Of a stretch of 64,000 nucleotides of DNA, positions 44,601-50,460 are shown one piece after another. Position numbers and translations under genes: made by a program. The stretch's first letter is position 1. The number at the start of each line of letters is the position of its first letter. Under the pieces are notes generated by a model. That model was given only the letters and a program-made list of their open reading frames with translations, was not told where the DNA came from and did no database searches. Origin of the DNA: Monodelphis domestica (lineage: Eukaryota > Chordata > Mammalia > Didelphimorphia > Didelphidae); the NCBI RefSeq assembly GCF_027887165.1, contig NC_077230.1, positions 34,857,351-34,921,350 of the forward strand, written 5' to 3'.

Positions 44601-46104
44601 CTAGCTATTTGATGACGCCTCTGCTTCTTTTATACCCCAAAGCTGCTGGTGTCTGACTGGACAGAAACTCAAGTTGGCCATTGGTTAAAGAGTATTGGAA
44701 TGAAAAAATATATCCTGAAATTTGATTATAAAAGAATAAGAGGTCAAGAACTTCTTGAATTAGACAATGATGCATTAAAAGTAAGCTTCAGAATTGGCTC
44801 TTTATATATGCTACATACAATTATATATTAACTTCTTTTATGGTGGGCATTGGATGAAAAACAGTACAAATAATGGGATTCCTATATATGGCCCATTTGA
44901 CAACCTTATGGTTTTAAGGAAAACATGTTAACTACCTTTTTGAATGTAGTTTCAAGAAATGTTTTTTAATGTGATTTGCTCCCCCTTTTTTTAGTATTCA
45001 GGCCATATTCCTTTTCATTTCTATTTATTTATTGAAACCTTATACCTTCCATCTTAGAATATATAACATGTAAGTTTCCAAAGAAAAAGAATTTTAAGGG
45101 GTGGGCAATGTGAGGCAAGTGACTGTCTCAGCATCATACTTCTAGGGGGTCACATTTGAAACCAGGTCCTCTTTTCTCTAGGTCTGGTTCTCAATCTATT
45201 GAGCCACCATTCTTTTTTTTTCTTTTTTTAGAATTCTATCTATTAACAAACACTGGAAAGCAGAAAAGAAATATTTTAATTTTGTACCAGGCAGATTAAC
45301 TTCACTGAAACAGATTAAAAAACAGTAATCATGGGAAATGGCAAGCTTTCATTTCATTTATAGTAAATAAAATATCAATATTTTAAGCTTTAAATAGCAA
45401 ATATTGGTTAGAATAACATCTTTGTCATTGACTAGAGGTACTAGAGAAATATGATAATTGACTACACAAAACCCTGAAATATATTCTACTTGGATTCATT
45501 TGCCACATAAGAAAATATTAGGAGGATTTTTTAAAATGTAGCTTCTTTCACAATTATTTCTAAAATGTTCCTAATGTATTCTATTTAAGTACCTCTAAGC
45601 TGTAAATTTCTGATATTCTGGGTTCTTCAATTTGAAGACAAATGAAAATTATGCAATTAAAAATAATAAAAAAATGTATAGTGTTTCAAATGCTACCATC
45701 TCTGGGCTCCCAACCAGTTAAGCAAATAAAAATTAATAGATGAGAAATGTAGCTTCAAGTATAATTATGATACCAATAAGAAGTACCAACACTCTTCTTA
45801 GAAAAGATAGTTTTTATGTGAATTCCTTAATGCCTTTTAGAGTTCTACAATGTAATTTTTTTACTTCATTCAGAGATATGGAATATTTTCCTAATGTTGT
45901 AAAATCTGAGTTCTTCAGAAATGATACTTAATTTAATGTTCAGGTTCATTATGTAAAGAGTTATAAAATATATTCATTTGAATGCATGCATGTAAAGTAA
46001 CAGCTTTAATTTTTTTTCCAAAGTGCATTGGCATCACTAAGAAGAGAGATCGCAAGAAAATCCTTAAGGGAATTAAGAAAATTCAACAGACAGAAAAAAA
46101 TTAA
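2833..46104 (+). CDS. Neurabin-like short PDZ-coiled coil-SAM protein, copy 1 (11 exons)
   Basis: Exons: 2833-2887, 15627-15747, 17766-17873, 18325-18430, 21869-21978 (or to 21951), 29386-29482, 30674-30806, 43432-43534, 44332-44428, 44643-44780, 46024-46104. With the longer exon 5 the product is 382 residues: PDZ about 7-105, a helical charged stretch 105-130, a coiled coil about 168-200, an acidic linker with a Trp-rich end, and SAM about 313-376. The PDZ entry ([15 protein letters not shown]) and the stretch after it ([11 protein letters not shown]) follow spinophilin (KRVERLELFPVELEK) and neurabin (RFVIGREKPGQV), and the SAM follows neurabin SAM. These relatives are scaffolds at actin-rich junctions and synapses; neurabin is about 1,100 residues. 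This protein lacks their actin-binding and PP1-docking N-terminus, so it is inferred to be a small adaptor that joins PDZ ligands to SAM partners. All borders are GT/AG and phases agree at every junction except 5/6 (see that exon). Expression is not shown; a pseudogene is possible but unlikely. Confidence 0.8.
2890..3390 (+). mobile_element. Old L1 ORF2 remnant
   Basis: The stretch around 3110-3380 resembles the reverse-transcriptase part of marsupial L1 ORF2 (GAGTTATAGCAATAAGGAAAG, then ATATGAGTCTATTTATAAAAC, then TATTGGCATTTCTATATATT). It is heavily decayed. The same remnant sits at about 55750-55890 in the second block, so it was inserted before the duplication. Confidence 0.5.
3755..4457 (-). 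mobile_element. L1 3' end, 5'-truncated, with target-site duplication
   Basis: About 703 bases of L1 3' region in minus orientation (complement of ACACTGTGGTACAATTGAATG at about 4095-4125). It is flanked by direct repeats TTGAGGGCAAGATTTT at 3739-3754 and 4458-4473. It is inserted in the HAL1-like element and is absent from the matching place in copy 2, so it arrived after the duplication. Confidence 0.85.
5251..5320. repeat. Local TGCA/ATGCAAAT-rich repeat
   Basis: Short variants of ATGCAAAT and ATGCA recur within 70 bases, with exact ATGCAAAT at 5252-5259 and 5312-5319. It lies inside the old HAL1/L1 and looks like a local slippage expansion. Confidence 0.6.
6165..6340 (+). mobile_element. 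tRNA-head marsupial SINE, old
   Basis: Matches the body of the SINE family whose tail reads GAGTCAGATACAACT (6320-6334), with the preceding TGTGTGATTCTGGCAACATCA. The orthologous copy in the second block lies at about 56680-56860. Confidence 0.6.
6735..7130 (+). mobile_element. L1 5' UTR-like segment
   Basis: A relatively GC-rich stretch on the plus strand starting AGCAGCAGAAGTTCAGGCC, with AAAACCCTTCCTTACC, which mirrors the L1 5' UTR start seen in reverse at 1570-1640. It probably belongs to the same old plus-strand L1 whose ORF2 resumes at about 11118, with later insertions between. Confidence 0.45.
7277..10060 (-). mobile_element. Gammaretrovirus-like ERV fossil: pol 3' half and LTR
   Basis: Read on the minus strand: a reverse-transcriptase connection region (about 10000-9840, similar to the LDPVAAG...PPCLR stretch of murine leukaemia virus), RNase H (about 9684-9090), then integrase (about 8900-8028) with its D...DRG...E core and a C-terminal [10 protein letters not shown]. 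An LTR-like block of about 700 bases ends at 7277, with a TTTAAATAGG promoter-like site and an AATTAAAA/CTATAAAA polyadenylation region. No gag is visible and there is little room for env. The element is incomplete and broken in several places, and its left part meets an L1 at about 10060. It is absent from copy 2. The LTR end near 7980 is uncertain. Confidence 0.8.
10062..11117 (-). mobile_element. Rearranged L1: 5' UTR joined directly to ORF2
   Basis: The minus strand starts with the L1 5' end at about 11117 (complement of TAAGCCGCCATCTTGATC). A GC-rich 5' UTR follows to about 10415, with a partly repeated unit (CATCTCTCTCTGTTTCTCTG near 10440 and CGTCTCTCTCTGTTTCCCTG near 10724). It then passes straight into ORF2 reverse-transcriptase sequence (10400-10062: [20 protein letters not shown], then [15 protein letters not shown]). 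ORF1 and the endonuclease part of ORF2 are missing, and the 3' side is cut at about 10062 beside the ERV. Confidence 0.75.
11118..11950 (+). mobile_element. Old L1 ORF2 remnant, plus strand
   Basis: Decayed ORF2 reverse-transcriptase sequence: GAAATTGAAGGAATTAGATT, TGCAGATATAATGATATG (the FADD region), AATCAACTAAACAAGTAGAA, and TTGGAAGTCTACCTGCCAAG. It contains a TA/CA microsatellite. Its end (GGAAGATGACCTGATCTCA) matches 57275-57305 in copy 2. Confidence 0.7.
11764..11832. repeat. (TA)n(CA)n microsatellite
   Basis: TA repeats pass into an uninterrupted CA run at about 11804-11828. Confidence 0.95.
11951..12975. mobile_element. Insertion of about 1 kb specific to copy 1, LTR-like, unclassified
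   Basis: The L1 sequence is continuous across this point in copy 2 (about 57375), but in copy 1 about 1,025 bases intervene between AAAGAGTAGGGGA and AGTGGAACAGTGGAATAG. The inserted DNA has no reading frame of note and has a TATATATTTATGG stretch. Its size and non-coding nature suit a solo LTR, but I do not recognise the family and see no clean target-site duplication. Confidence 0.45.
13850..14056 (+). mobile_element. Marsupial SINE (GGGGCAGCTGGGTGGCTC family)
   Basis: Full-length element: tRNA-like head with B-box-like GGTTCAGATTTGG, body with CCATTGCCTAGCCC, and a tail with CACTCTTCTGCCTTAGAACC followed by an A-run. The matching place in copy 2 is uninterrupted. Confidence 0.9.
14360..14575 (-). 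mobile_element. MIR/THER CORE-SINE
   Basis: TTAGAGCTGGCAGGAACCTTAG, CAGATGAGGG, TTAAGTAACTTGGC and GGGATTTGAACCCAGG give the classic MIR signature in minus orientation. Confidence 0.8.
15627..15747 (+). CDS. Copy 1 exon 2: PDZ carboxylate-binding loop and strands
   Basis: Acceptor TTTGTAG|G follows an ATT/GTT pyrimidine-rich run; donor is GGATG|GTGAGT. The 121-base exon enters in phase 1 and leaves in phase 2. It encodes [20 protein letters not shown] and then [23 protein letters not shown] is the PDZ ligand-carboxylate loop (GLGF type), and [13 protein letters not shown] matches GIFVKTVTEGGAA of neurabin and spinophilin. Copy 2 has the same exon at 59032. Confidence 0.92.
15789..15991 (+). 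mobile_element. Marsupial SINE with clean target-site duplication
   Basis: The complete SINE is flanked by AGAATTAACTTTGTAG at 15773-15788 and 15992-16007. Copy 2 has the empty site (AGAATTGACTTTGTAG, about 59178-59193), which shows insertion after the tandem duplication. Confidence 0.95.
16008..17765. other. Intron 2, collinear with copy 2
   Basis: No gene or recent repeat seen. It aligns with about 59194-60881 along its length (for example CTTCCTAGATATAGGAATGTA in both), with small indels. Confidence 0.6.
17766..17873 (+). CDS. Copy 1 exon 3: PDZ middle, including the groove helix
   Basis: Acceptor TTTTTCAG|T, donor TTCCG|GTGAGT, 108 bases, phase 2 to phase 2. It encodes (C)[19 protein letters not shown] and then [16 protein letters not shown](R). 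[14 protein letters not shown] matches NDQIVEVDGTSLVGV of neurabin. The acidic [11 protein letters not shown] segment is the predicted second PDZ helix, which lines the ligand groove. The helix start does not carry the His typical of class I PDZ domains. Confidence 0.92.
18325..18430 (+). CDS. Copy 1 exon 4: last PDZ strand and helical extension
   Basis: Acceptor ACCTAG|G, donor GTTCAG|GTATGA, 106 bases, phase 2 to phase 0. It encodes (R)[18 protein letters not shown] and then [25 protein letters not shown] corresponds to IGREKPGQV, which closes the PDZ in neurabin. The following charged helix parallels the SEVAQLISQTLEQE region. Copy 2 exon 4 is at 61456. Confidence 0.92.
18560..20990. other. 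Intron 4 stretch not matched in copy 2
   Basis: About 2.4 kb between exons 4 and 5 of copy 1 has no counterpart I can see in copy 2, whose intron 4 is 1.8 kb against 3.4 kb here. It has no convincing gene, no known repeat head and scattered short frames only. GATA-type repeats occur at 19245-19262. Collinearity resumes at about 21000 (against 62540). Confidence 0.45.
21290..21410. mobile_element. Old L2/MIR-type tail, shared by both copies
   Basis: GTAAGCTCCTGGAGTCAGGAA and later AACATTTAATAGATGCTT resemble the common CTCCTTGAGGGCAGG...AATAAATGCTT tail. The counterpart is at about 62855-62945. Confidence 0.5.
21609..21662. repeat. (TA)n microsatellite
   Basis: Alternating TA/CA repeat tract in intron 4. 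Confidence 0.9.
21869..21978 (+). CDS. Copy 1 exon 5: basic linker with Trp-rich end, alternative donors
   Basis: Acceptor CCCTTAAAG|G. It encodes [20 protein letters not shown] and then ISWLWIT. Copy 2 exon 5 ends at the equivalent of 21951 (donor GTATAT). Here that donor, joined to exon 6, would make TG|A, a stop codon. A second donor, GTAAAG, 27 bases later (after 21978) keeps the same phase, adds WYINKFLLG, and gives an AA|A Lys codon. GTAAAG is also closer to the donor consensus, so I prefer the longer exon. An unseen exon between 21979 and 29385 is another possibility. Confidence 0.7.
22008..22545. mobile_element. Unclassified 538-base insertion with 8-base direct repeats
   Basis: Flanked by ACAAAATG at 22000-22007 and 22546-22553. 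In copy 2 the sequence runs across the site without it (about 63530). It contains ATAAAAACTG-type polyadenylation-like sequence at about 22320 and no useful reading frame. The family is unknown; an 8-base repeat would suit a hAT-like DNA transposon, but I see no terminal inverted repeats. Confidence 0.5.
22690..22845 (+). mobile_element. MIR/THER CORE-SINE
   Basis: CTTAGTTTCCTCATTTGTAAA, AAATGAGATAATAATAG and TTCCTGGCATGTATTAAAAG match the MIR middle and 3' part. Confidence 0.75.
23015..23200 (-). mobile_element. Marsupial SINE, old, shared with copy 2
   Basis: Reverse orientation; the head ends at 23199 with GTGGTTCAGTGG-like sequence on the minus strand. The counterpart occupies about 63830 to the window end, so this insertion predates the duplication. 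Confidence 0.8.
23441..23643 (+). mobile_element. Marsupial SINE with target-site duplication
   Basis: Complete copy (GGGGGCAGCTGGGTAGCTC to an A-run), flanked by TGGCCAATA at about 23430-23438 and 23644-23652. Confidence 0.92.
23690..23905 (-). mobile_element. tRNA-head marsupial SINE, full length
   Basis: In reverse: head GGTAGTTAGGTGGCCCAGTGG at the right end, CTGTGTGACCCTAGGCAAG in the middle, and CAAACCACTCCAGTATCTG near the left end. Confidence 0.85.
23906..25600. other. Intron 5 stretch without a recognised feature
   Basis: No supported gene. A frame at 25324-25779 is low-complexity at its C-terminus and shows no domain. A TATATATAGAGAAG stretch at 25310 looks promoter-like but has no supporting context. 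Confidence 0.4.
25640..28228 (-). mobile_element. HAL1/L1, minus strand, with ORF1 coiled coil and 5' UTR
   Basis: The 5' end is at about 28228 (complement of TGGCCATCTTGACTCTGCC). A GC-richer 5' UTR spans about 27300-28220. An ORF1 coiled-coil fragment (27142-26906) contains [20 protein letters not shown], followed by decayed RRM sequence to about 26400 and a pyrimidine-rich 3' stretch to about 25640. ORF2 is not visible, which suits a half-L1. Confidence 0.7.
28380..29060 (-). mobile_element. Old L1 3' end
   Basis: Minus orientation; TTTGTTCAGCCATTTCCCAG and GATTATAGGTCTAGAAATGC fit the L1 3' region also seen at 4200-4400 and 48560-48620, but are more diverged. Confidence 0.65.
29190..29335 (-). 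mobile_element. MIR-type SINE remnant
   Basis: TTGAAGGTCAGAAATG, AATGACTTGCCTAAATTAAT and AACTAGATTCTAGAAC are a weak MIR match in minus orientation. It ends just before exon 6. Confidence 0.5.
29386..29482 (+). CDS. Copy 1 exon 6: coiled-coil segment
   Basis: Acceptor TTTTTCTTCCGCAG|A (strong pyrimidine tract), donor GAAAGG|GTGAGA, 97 bases, phase 2 to phase 0. It encodes [20 protein letters not shown] and then [12 protein letters not shown], a highly charged helix with heptad-like L/M/I spacing. Neurabin and spinophilin also carry a coiled coil after the PDZ, where it drives dimerisation. I cannot align the two residue by residue. A long TA microsatellite starts 18 bases after the donor. 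Confidence 0.85.
29501..29618. repeat. (TA)n(CATA)n(TA)n microsatellite
   Basis: About 118 bases of uninterrupted TA flanking a short CATA block, in intron 6 next to the exon 6 donor. The Tyr/Ile-repeat frames across it, on both strands, are artefacts. Confidence 0.97.
29900..29925. repeat. (TG)n short tract
   Basis: TATGTGTGTGTGTGTG run in intron 6. Confidence 0.85.
30674..30806 (+). CDS. Copy 1 exon 7: helical/acidic linker
   Basis: Acceptor CACAAATTTCAG|A, donor AGTTTAG|GTAAGA, 133 bases, phase 0 to phase 1. It encodes [20 protein letters not shown], then [15 protein letters not shown] and LLAAEDISL. The first part is amphipathic helix-like; the rest is acidic and probably flexible. I recognise no named domain. 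It is supported by good splice sites, phase agreement with exons 6 and 8, and an open frame across the whole exon. Confidence 0.8.
31862..32872 (+). mobile_element. Solo LTR (gammaretrovirus-like), 4-base target duplication
   Basis: About 1,011 bases beginning TGTAAACC and ending GTCACA, flanked by GTTC at 31858-31861 and 32873-32876. Near its 3' part it has a promoter-like TATTTAAG (about 32670) and a polyadenylation-type ATTAAACTCTATAAA (about 32752). That end resembles the LTR of the ERV fossil at 7277. No internal region remains, as expected after recombination between two LTRs. It sits inside the old L1. Confidence 0.8.
34548..34888 (+). repeat. 5' LTR of the young LTR element
   Basis: TG...CA-bounded. 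It contains the TATA-like ATATTTAAGC at about 34648 and AATAAACC (polyadenylation signal) at about 34796. Near-identical to 37880-38220. Confidence 0.92.
35470..35640 (+). mobile_element. Degenerate SINE inside the LTR element
   Basis: GGGTGGCCCAGCGAACTGGA, GCCCAGAGACGGGAGGTC and CCGTAGCCTAGCC follow the marsupial SINE body but are diverged, so the SINE was carried within this element family well before the present insertion. A short frame with a hydrophobic leader (about 35368-35436) runs into it; I do not assign a function. Confidence 0.65.
37880..38220 (+). repeat. 3' LTR of the young LTR element
   Basis: Matches the 5' LTR along all 341 bases with about two differences. Confidence 0.92.
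40350..40445. repeat. Degenerate CATA/CA-rich tract
   Basis: Mixed ACACATATACAT units without one fixed period. Confidence 0.7.
40520..40615 (+). mobile_element. Old L2/MIR-type tail
   Basis: TTCCTTGAGAGCAGAGATTG, CTGTATCCTTGGTGCTGTACC and CACTTACTAATGATTGTTGA follow the common tail seen at the 3' end of many old mammalian repeats. Confidence 0.6.
41090..41245 (-). mobile_element. MIR CORE-SINE remnant
   Basis: CATGACAACTCTGTGGTGAAG, CCAGATTTTACAGAAAAC and CACCCAGCTAGTAAATGG. Confidence 0.65.
43170..43315 (-). mobile_element. MIR CORE-SINE remnant
   Basis: CATTTTGTAGGTGAGGAAAAT and GAAGCCCAGAGAATACA, with CTCTAAATCCAATGCTCTATG, in minus orientation just upstream of exon 8. Confidence 0.65.
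43432..43534 (+). CDS. Copy 1 exon 8: acidic linker with Trp-rich end
   Basis: Acceptor ATATTCTTAG|A, donor TTTTG|GTAAGA, 103 bases, phase 1 to phase 2. It encodes (D)[18 protein letters not shown] and then [15 protein letters not shown](C). No named domain. The phase matches exon 7 (ends in G, making GAT) and exon 9 (starts with C, making TGC). Like exon 5, it has a DI-x-I stretch near its start and a W-x-W-like end before a phase 2 donor. Confidence 0.82.
44332..44428 (+). CDS. Copy 1 exon 9: basic linker before the SAM
   Basis: Acceptor GATTCTAG|C, donor CTAAAG|GTAAAT, 97 bases, phase 2 to phase 0. It encodes [20 protein letters not shown] and then [12 protein letters not shown], a basic, probably helical lead-in to the SAM. 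I recognise no domain. An acceptor further upstream is not excluded, but only this one keeps phase with exon 8. Confidence 0.78.
44643..44780 (+). CDS. Copy 1 exon 10: SAM domain, helices 1-4
   Basis: Acceptor TATACCCCAAAG|C, donor TTAAAA|GTAAGC, 138 bases, phase 0 at both ends. It encodes [40 protein letters not shown] and DNDALK. This is a textbook SAM pattern: W-x(4)-V-x(2)-W-L, then Y-x(3)-F, I-x-G-x(2)-L-L-x-L, and a final LK. It is close to neurabin SAM (WTVQQVSHWL...YVSEF...GEQLLQLD...LK). SAM domains mediate homo- or hetero-oligomerisation. Confidence 0.93.
45030..45215 (-). mobile_element. Marsupial SINE, diverged
   Basis: In reverse: head near 45210 (GTGGCTCAATAGATTGAGAAC on the minus strand), body GACCTGGTTTCAAATG, tail near 45035. 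Confidence 0.75.
46024..46104 (+). CDS. Copy 1 exon 11: SAM helix 5 and stop codon
   Basis: Acceptor TTTTTTTTCCAAAG|T. It encodes [26 protein letters not shown] and TAA. It completes the SAM: (LK)[20 protein letters not shown] aligns with LKALGMT..DR..IKKKLKEMK of neurabin. The protein stops soon after the domain, unlike neurabin, which continues with a long charged tail. Confidence 0.92.
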   Translation, partial: CIGITKKRDRKKILKGIKKIQQTEKN

Positions 46105-46545
46105 TACAATCTAACAATTAAATATATCAAAAAGATAATTCTGGAAGATACAGCAAAAATGAGAAAAATATAATTACATGATATTTACCTTTACTCTACT
46201 ACTTCAACATATTATTGAAACCTTCTGATTCTTCTGCCATGAATCTAGCACACATTTACTGAGGAGCAGTGATGGATGGAATGACCATATAAGCCAAGAG
46301 ATTTTGGTGGACCACTGATCAAGGTCTTCCAAAGATGATCATTCATTCACTCATTTCTGCCTTAGCCTGAAAAAGAGCATCCTGTTTGTTGCACTCTGGA
46401 TTCCTTTTTTATCTTTGGTCCTAGGCTTTTCAGCCTTTGTCTACCAATTCTTATGTTGTGTATACCTTACAGAATAATTACCATGATGTATATCCCCAAT
46501 TAATTCACTATGCAATTTTGAAAATAAAAACTCTGTCTGCTCTTT
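46105..46545 (+). other. Probable 3' UTR of gene copy 1
   Basis: No open frame. It ends at the first strong polyadenylation signal with a following GT/T-rich element (CTCTGTCTGCTCTTTGATG). The extent is inferred. Confidence 0.55.
46523..46528 (+). promoter_or_regulatory. AATAAA polyadenylation signal for copy 1
   Basis: Canonical AATAAA 419 bases after the stop codon, followed within 10-30 bases by a GT/T-rich stretch. Confidence 0.6.
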
Positions 46546-46599
46546 GATGCCTACCTTCCATTAGGAGAGAAAGTTGATTTACCCCAATCCACATAGAAT

Positions 46600-47980
46600 T
46601 GGGTCAGAAAAAAGAATATCAACGTTTGTTGCCCAAATAACAAAAATCAATCAGTAGAATTATAATCATAGAAAAAGAAAAAAAGAGCTGCAATCTCATA
46701 AAACTTTCATGACTCATTGACAGTATATATTGTTTTTTTTTTCAGAAAAATGGTTCAAATTATAAGAAATTTTCAGGAACTACAACTAAATTGTTAAATA
46801 TACATAGAGGACAGTAACCTTATAGAATAATTCTTTGACAAGTAATTAAGAGGTCTGCAATTTGTTTTAAGTATATGCAATTTTAAACATTTTAGTGAAT
46901 ACCTCTGAGAGTCAGTAAAGTCATCTCTAAAATGAAAGCAACTACATTAGTTGATTGTTTCTAGCTCTATGGTTGTTTCTAGCTCTCATCTTATCAAGAA
47001 TGTCTCCATGCCTCTGTCAGTATCTATTTTTACTTCTGCCTTTCTCTGTTTCTTAGAATAATTCAATAATGAAAACAACAAAGGAACAGGACATATTGAA
47101 AACAATGATTGTTCTATGTACTGTATGCCTGGGTCCAAATGTTGTATCTGAAGCTTGTTTACTATCTGTTACAATGAACTATCTCCTTGGTTTTTAGTTT
47201 CTTCATATGTGAATTGAAAGCATTGTTTTTGTAGTTGGGATTCAGCAATTTCTAACATAACTTCCTTTATGACACCATAACACAATCAAAATAATAATTA
47301 AAGGACTATAAGCAAAGTACACAATAAAGGGAGGCCCCTCAAACAACAAATTATATGATTTAAGTATAGGGTGATGGATAATGATGATAATAAAATAGCA
47401 TAGCAAAATTTCTGCATTGATGATGCTTGGATGATTCTCACTGAAAAAATTATGTCCTAAAATTGACAGAGAGTTAAGATGAAGTAAGTGGACAGCACAT
47501 TAAAAATAGAAAATCAATACACATGTTAGCTAAACCTAACATGTACAAAAACTTTTAATTAGAAAAGACACAGAGAAACAAAATGTTCCACAAAGTGGTA
47601 AACAAAATGAAAAACTGATTCTTCAAAAGTGCCAGAAAAAAGGTTAGATCTTGAGCCCTAACAAACCAAAAGTGATGTGGAATAAAATGTGAAATTGAAT
47701 AAGAAACAAGAACAGGAATGTCAGAAGCCATAAAAATCATCCCTATATCTCCTTGATATTACTTGGTTGTATCCCAGATTACCTTTGTTTCCTGCCAAAA
47801 CAAATGAAAACCCAAGAGACACATTACCTACCAGTAACCACATAAATGATCCAAATGTATGTAATACTCTTTACAAATCTGAAACAAACTAACTCAGAAA
47901 AGAGAACTGATCTCTGGAGAAAGTAACAAAAAATTATTCTTTCAAAAAGCGATCATTTTTTCCATATGAATTTTTTTCAG
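46600..47980. other. Downstream intergenic DNA
   Basis: No gene. A weak MIR-like remnant lies at about 46880-46990 (GTAAAGTCATCTCTAAAATGA). Confidence 0.5.
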
Positions 47981-48067
47981 AAAATATAGTTTTTCCAGGT
48001 AACTTTAGGAATTATGAAGCAAGTAAGTTATAGACTAATTAATGCTATTCATACATACTGATTTTTT
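47978..48067. repeat. Left arm of a direct repeat of about 90 bases flanking an L1 end
   Basis: From TTTTTCAGAAAATATAG to CATACATACTGATTTTT. It matches 48627-48718 with a few substitutions and small indels. Confidence 0.88.
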
Positions 48068-48626
48068 AAAAATAATATTTTATTTGATCCTTTCCAAGCA
48101 TTATTCATTAAAGACAAAGATCATTTTCTTTTCCTCCCCGCACCCCCCATAGCCGACACGTGATTCCAGTTGGTGTCACATGTGTTCTTGATTCGAACCC
48201 ATTTCCATATTGTCAATATTTCCATTAGAGTTTCGTTTAGAGTCTGTCCTCTGTCATGTCCCCTCAACTGCTGTAGTCAGGAATTTGCTTTTCTTCGGTG
48301 TTTCCACTCCCATAGTTTATCCTTTGCTTATGAATAGTGTTTTTTCTCCTAGATCCCTGCAGATTGTTTCGGGCCATTACACCACCAGCAATGGAGACCT
48401 CCATTACATTCAATTATACCACAGTGTATTAGTCTCTGTGTACAATGTTCTCCTGGTTCTGCTCCTCTCGCTCTGCATCACTTCCTGGAGGTTGTTCCAG
48501 TCTCCATGGAATTCCTCCACTTTATTATTCCTTTTTGCACAATAGTATTCCATCACCAACATATACCACAATTTGTTCAGCCATTCCCCAATTGAAGGGC
48601 ATCCCCTCATTTTCCAATTTTTTTTT
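48068..48626 (-). mobile_element. L1 3' end, 5'-truncated
   Basis: Minus orientation: the 3' end is at about 48068 and the truncated 5' end at about 48623 (AATTGAAGGGCATCCCCTCA just inside). It resembles the insertion at 3755-4457. It is bounded by unusually long direct repeats. Confidence 0.85.
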
Positions 48627-48718
48627 TCAGAAAATATAGTTTTTCCAGATAACTTTATAGGAATGATGAAGCAAGTAAGTTATAGACTAATTAATACTAT
48701 TCATACATACTGATTTTT
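48627..48718. repeat. Right arm of the direct repeat flanking an L1 end
   Basis: Pairs with 47978-48067. Confidence 0.88.
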
Positions 48719-49269
48719 AAAAATTTCAATTAAATTCTTGGGGGGAAAGCTATATCAATTTAACCCCCAAAAGCATTGAAAATGATTTGATTTGGATATG
48801 TACCTGAGATGTAAAAATTTGACATTTGGAAAACAATTTATATGATTAAAATATTTAAAATGAGACACCCAAATCACATTTATCTCAACCAATATTTTAA
48901 GTCTTTGGCAAAGTAAAAAAACTCTATGGAGCAAAAGTATACAATTTTTGGAAAAAAACGGTTAAACAGTATCTTAATAGGAGTTGGCGGGTTTGACATA
49001 AGAAAATACCAGAAAATTAGTTGTTCAGTATGAGGAATGGAAAGGTGAAGTTGATCTAGTATATTTTATCTTACATAATTCCATATGAGTTATTAATGCC
49101 TTAAGGAGAGATAAAAAGATTTAAGGATATTAAATAAATTGTAGAGGAGAAAATATTAGATCCATTTCTTGATGATACTTACTTTAAAAAGTACAGGCAA
49201 ATCAACCAAGCAACTGAGGCAGTATTTCCAGTAAGATTTCAAGCTACGAAATAGATTTAATAGTTCTAT

Positions 49270-50460
49270 TTGTCAATCAGTCAGCCAGCCAATAAACCTT
49301 TATTAAGTCACTAACTTGACAGGAACAGTGATAAACACTGTGGCCAGGAAGGAAGGTCAAAGACAGTTCCTAGAGGTGAAGTGCTCAAAGATTATCGGGG
49401 GACACAATATGTAAAAATTTCACATAAACAAGCTGCTGAGAGCATGAGTTTGAAGTCAATCAACAGATAGAAAGAAGGGATCCTGCAGAAGGTGCATTTC
49501 AAAGTGGGTTTGTGAAGCTGCATGCTGAAGTTGGGGAGATCTGCAGCAGAGATGAGGGGGAAATCATTCTAGGCATGAGGAGACAGCCAAGAAAAATGCT
49601 TAGCCAGTTGATGAATCATCTTTTAAGGACAAGAAATGGACCAGAATCACTAGAAGACAAAAACATTTGAGTGATAAGAGCTTTTGGGTAGGACTGGAGA
49701 GTTAGGATCTAAGAAGAGTAAGTCTGTAAAGGTAGTCATGGGTGGGATGCTACAAGTCTTTTCTACATCCAATAATATTTCACAGATAACCTTGGAGGAA
49801 TTAGGGAATCTCTGGGGCTTATGAAGAAAGGCAGACATGAGGAGAAGGGTACTCTGCAGGATTACTAGGATGCACTGGAGGGGAAGAGAGGCTTGTGGCA
49901 GGTAGAACAACCAGCAGCCTACTGGAGCAGTAGAAGACTTGCTCCAGGGTTTGGGCAGTGTGTCAGAAAAGGAAAAGGCATGAAGGAGATATGTTACAAA
50001 GGACAAATCAACTGGCATGCTTGGCAACTGATTGGATATGAGGAGTGCAGGCTGGGTTAGGTTGTGATTCTGGGGCACTGGGAGCATGGCAGTGCCCTCA
50101 ACAATGAGAGAATTTAGAAAGAGGGAATAATTTAGATTATTTATTGAGAGGGAGGACTGAAAGGAGAGGAAGACATGTTCTGTTTTTATAAATATTGAGT
50201 TTCCGATATATATGGGACCAACCAAAAATTCCCAAATGAAAACAAGAAAAAAAGTTAAAAACTATCCCACTTTCACTGGAGCCACTTTGAAAACCAATGG
50301 CCAACGAGGTCCTTTTGTTGTCCTCTCCCAGGACAATACTCTTTAACAACTCTGCCCACTTCTGCTCCCAAAGAGATAAAAGAAAACCGTGCTTTAGGAC
50401 ATCGACAACATGAAGCAATAGTTGTAAAGAGTGAAGAACTATAGAAACATGCATGGACTA
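49270..50460 (+). mobile_element. Old interspersed repeat remnant
   Basis: AATAAACCTTTATTAAGTC, CATTCTAGGCATGAGGAGAC and AAAAATGCTTAGCCAG follow an old mammalian repeat whose consensus has AATAAGCATTTATTAAG and CATTCCAGGCATGGGGGACAG. The part after about 50025 has a diverged partner at 51325-51755. Confidence 0.45.

Noticed and set aside
49650-50454. 191- and 105-codon overlapping minus-strand frames
   Set aside because: They run antisense through an old repeat, show no domain, and have no splice support. The diverged partner at 51325-51755 does not keep a frame.
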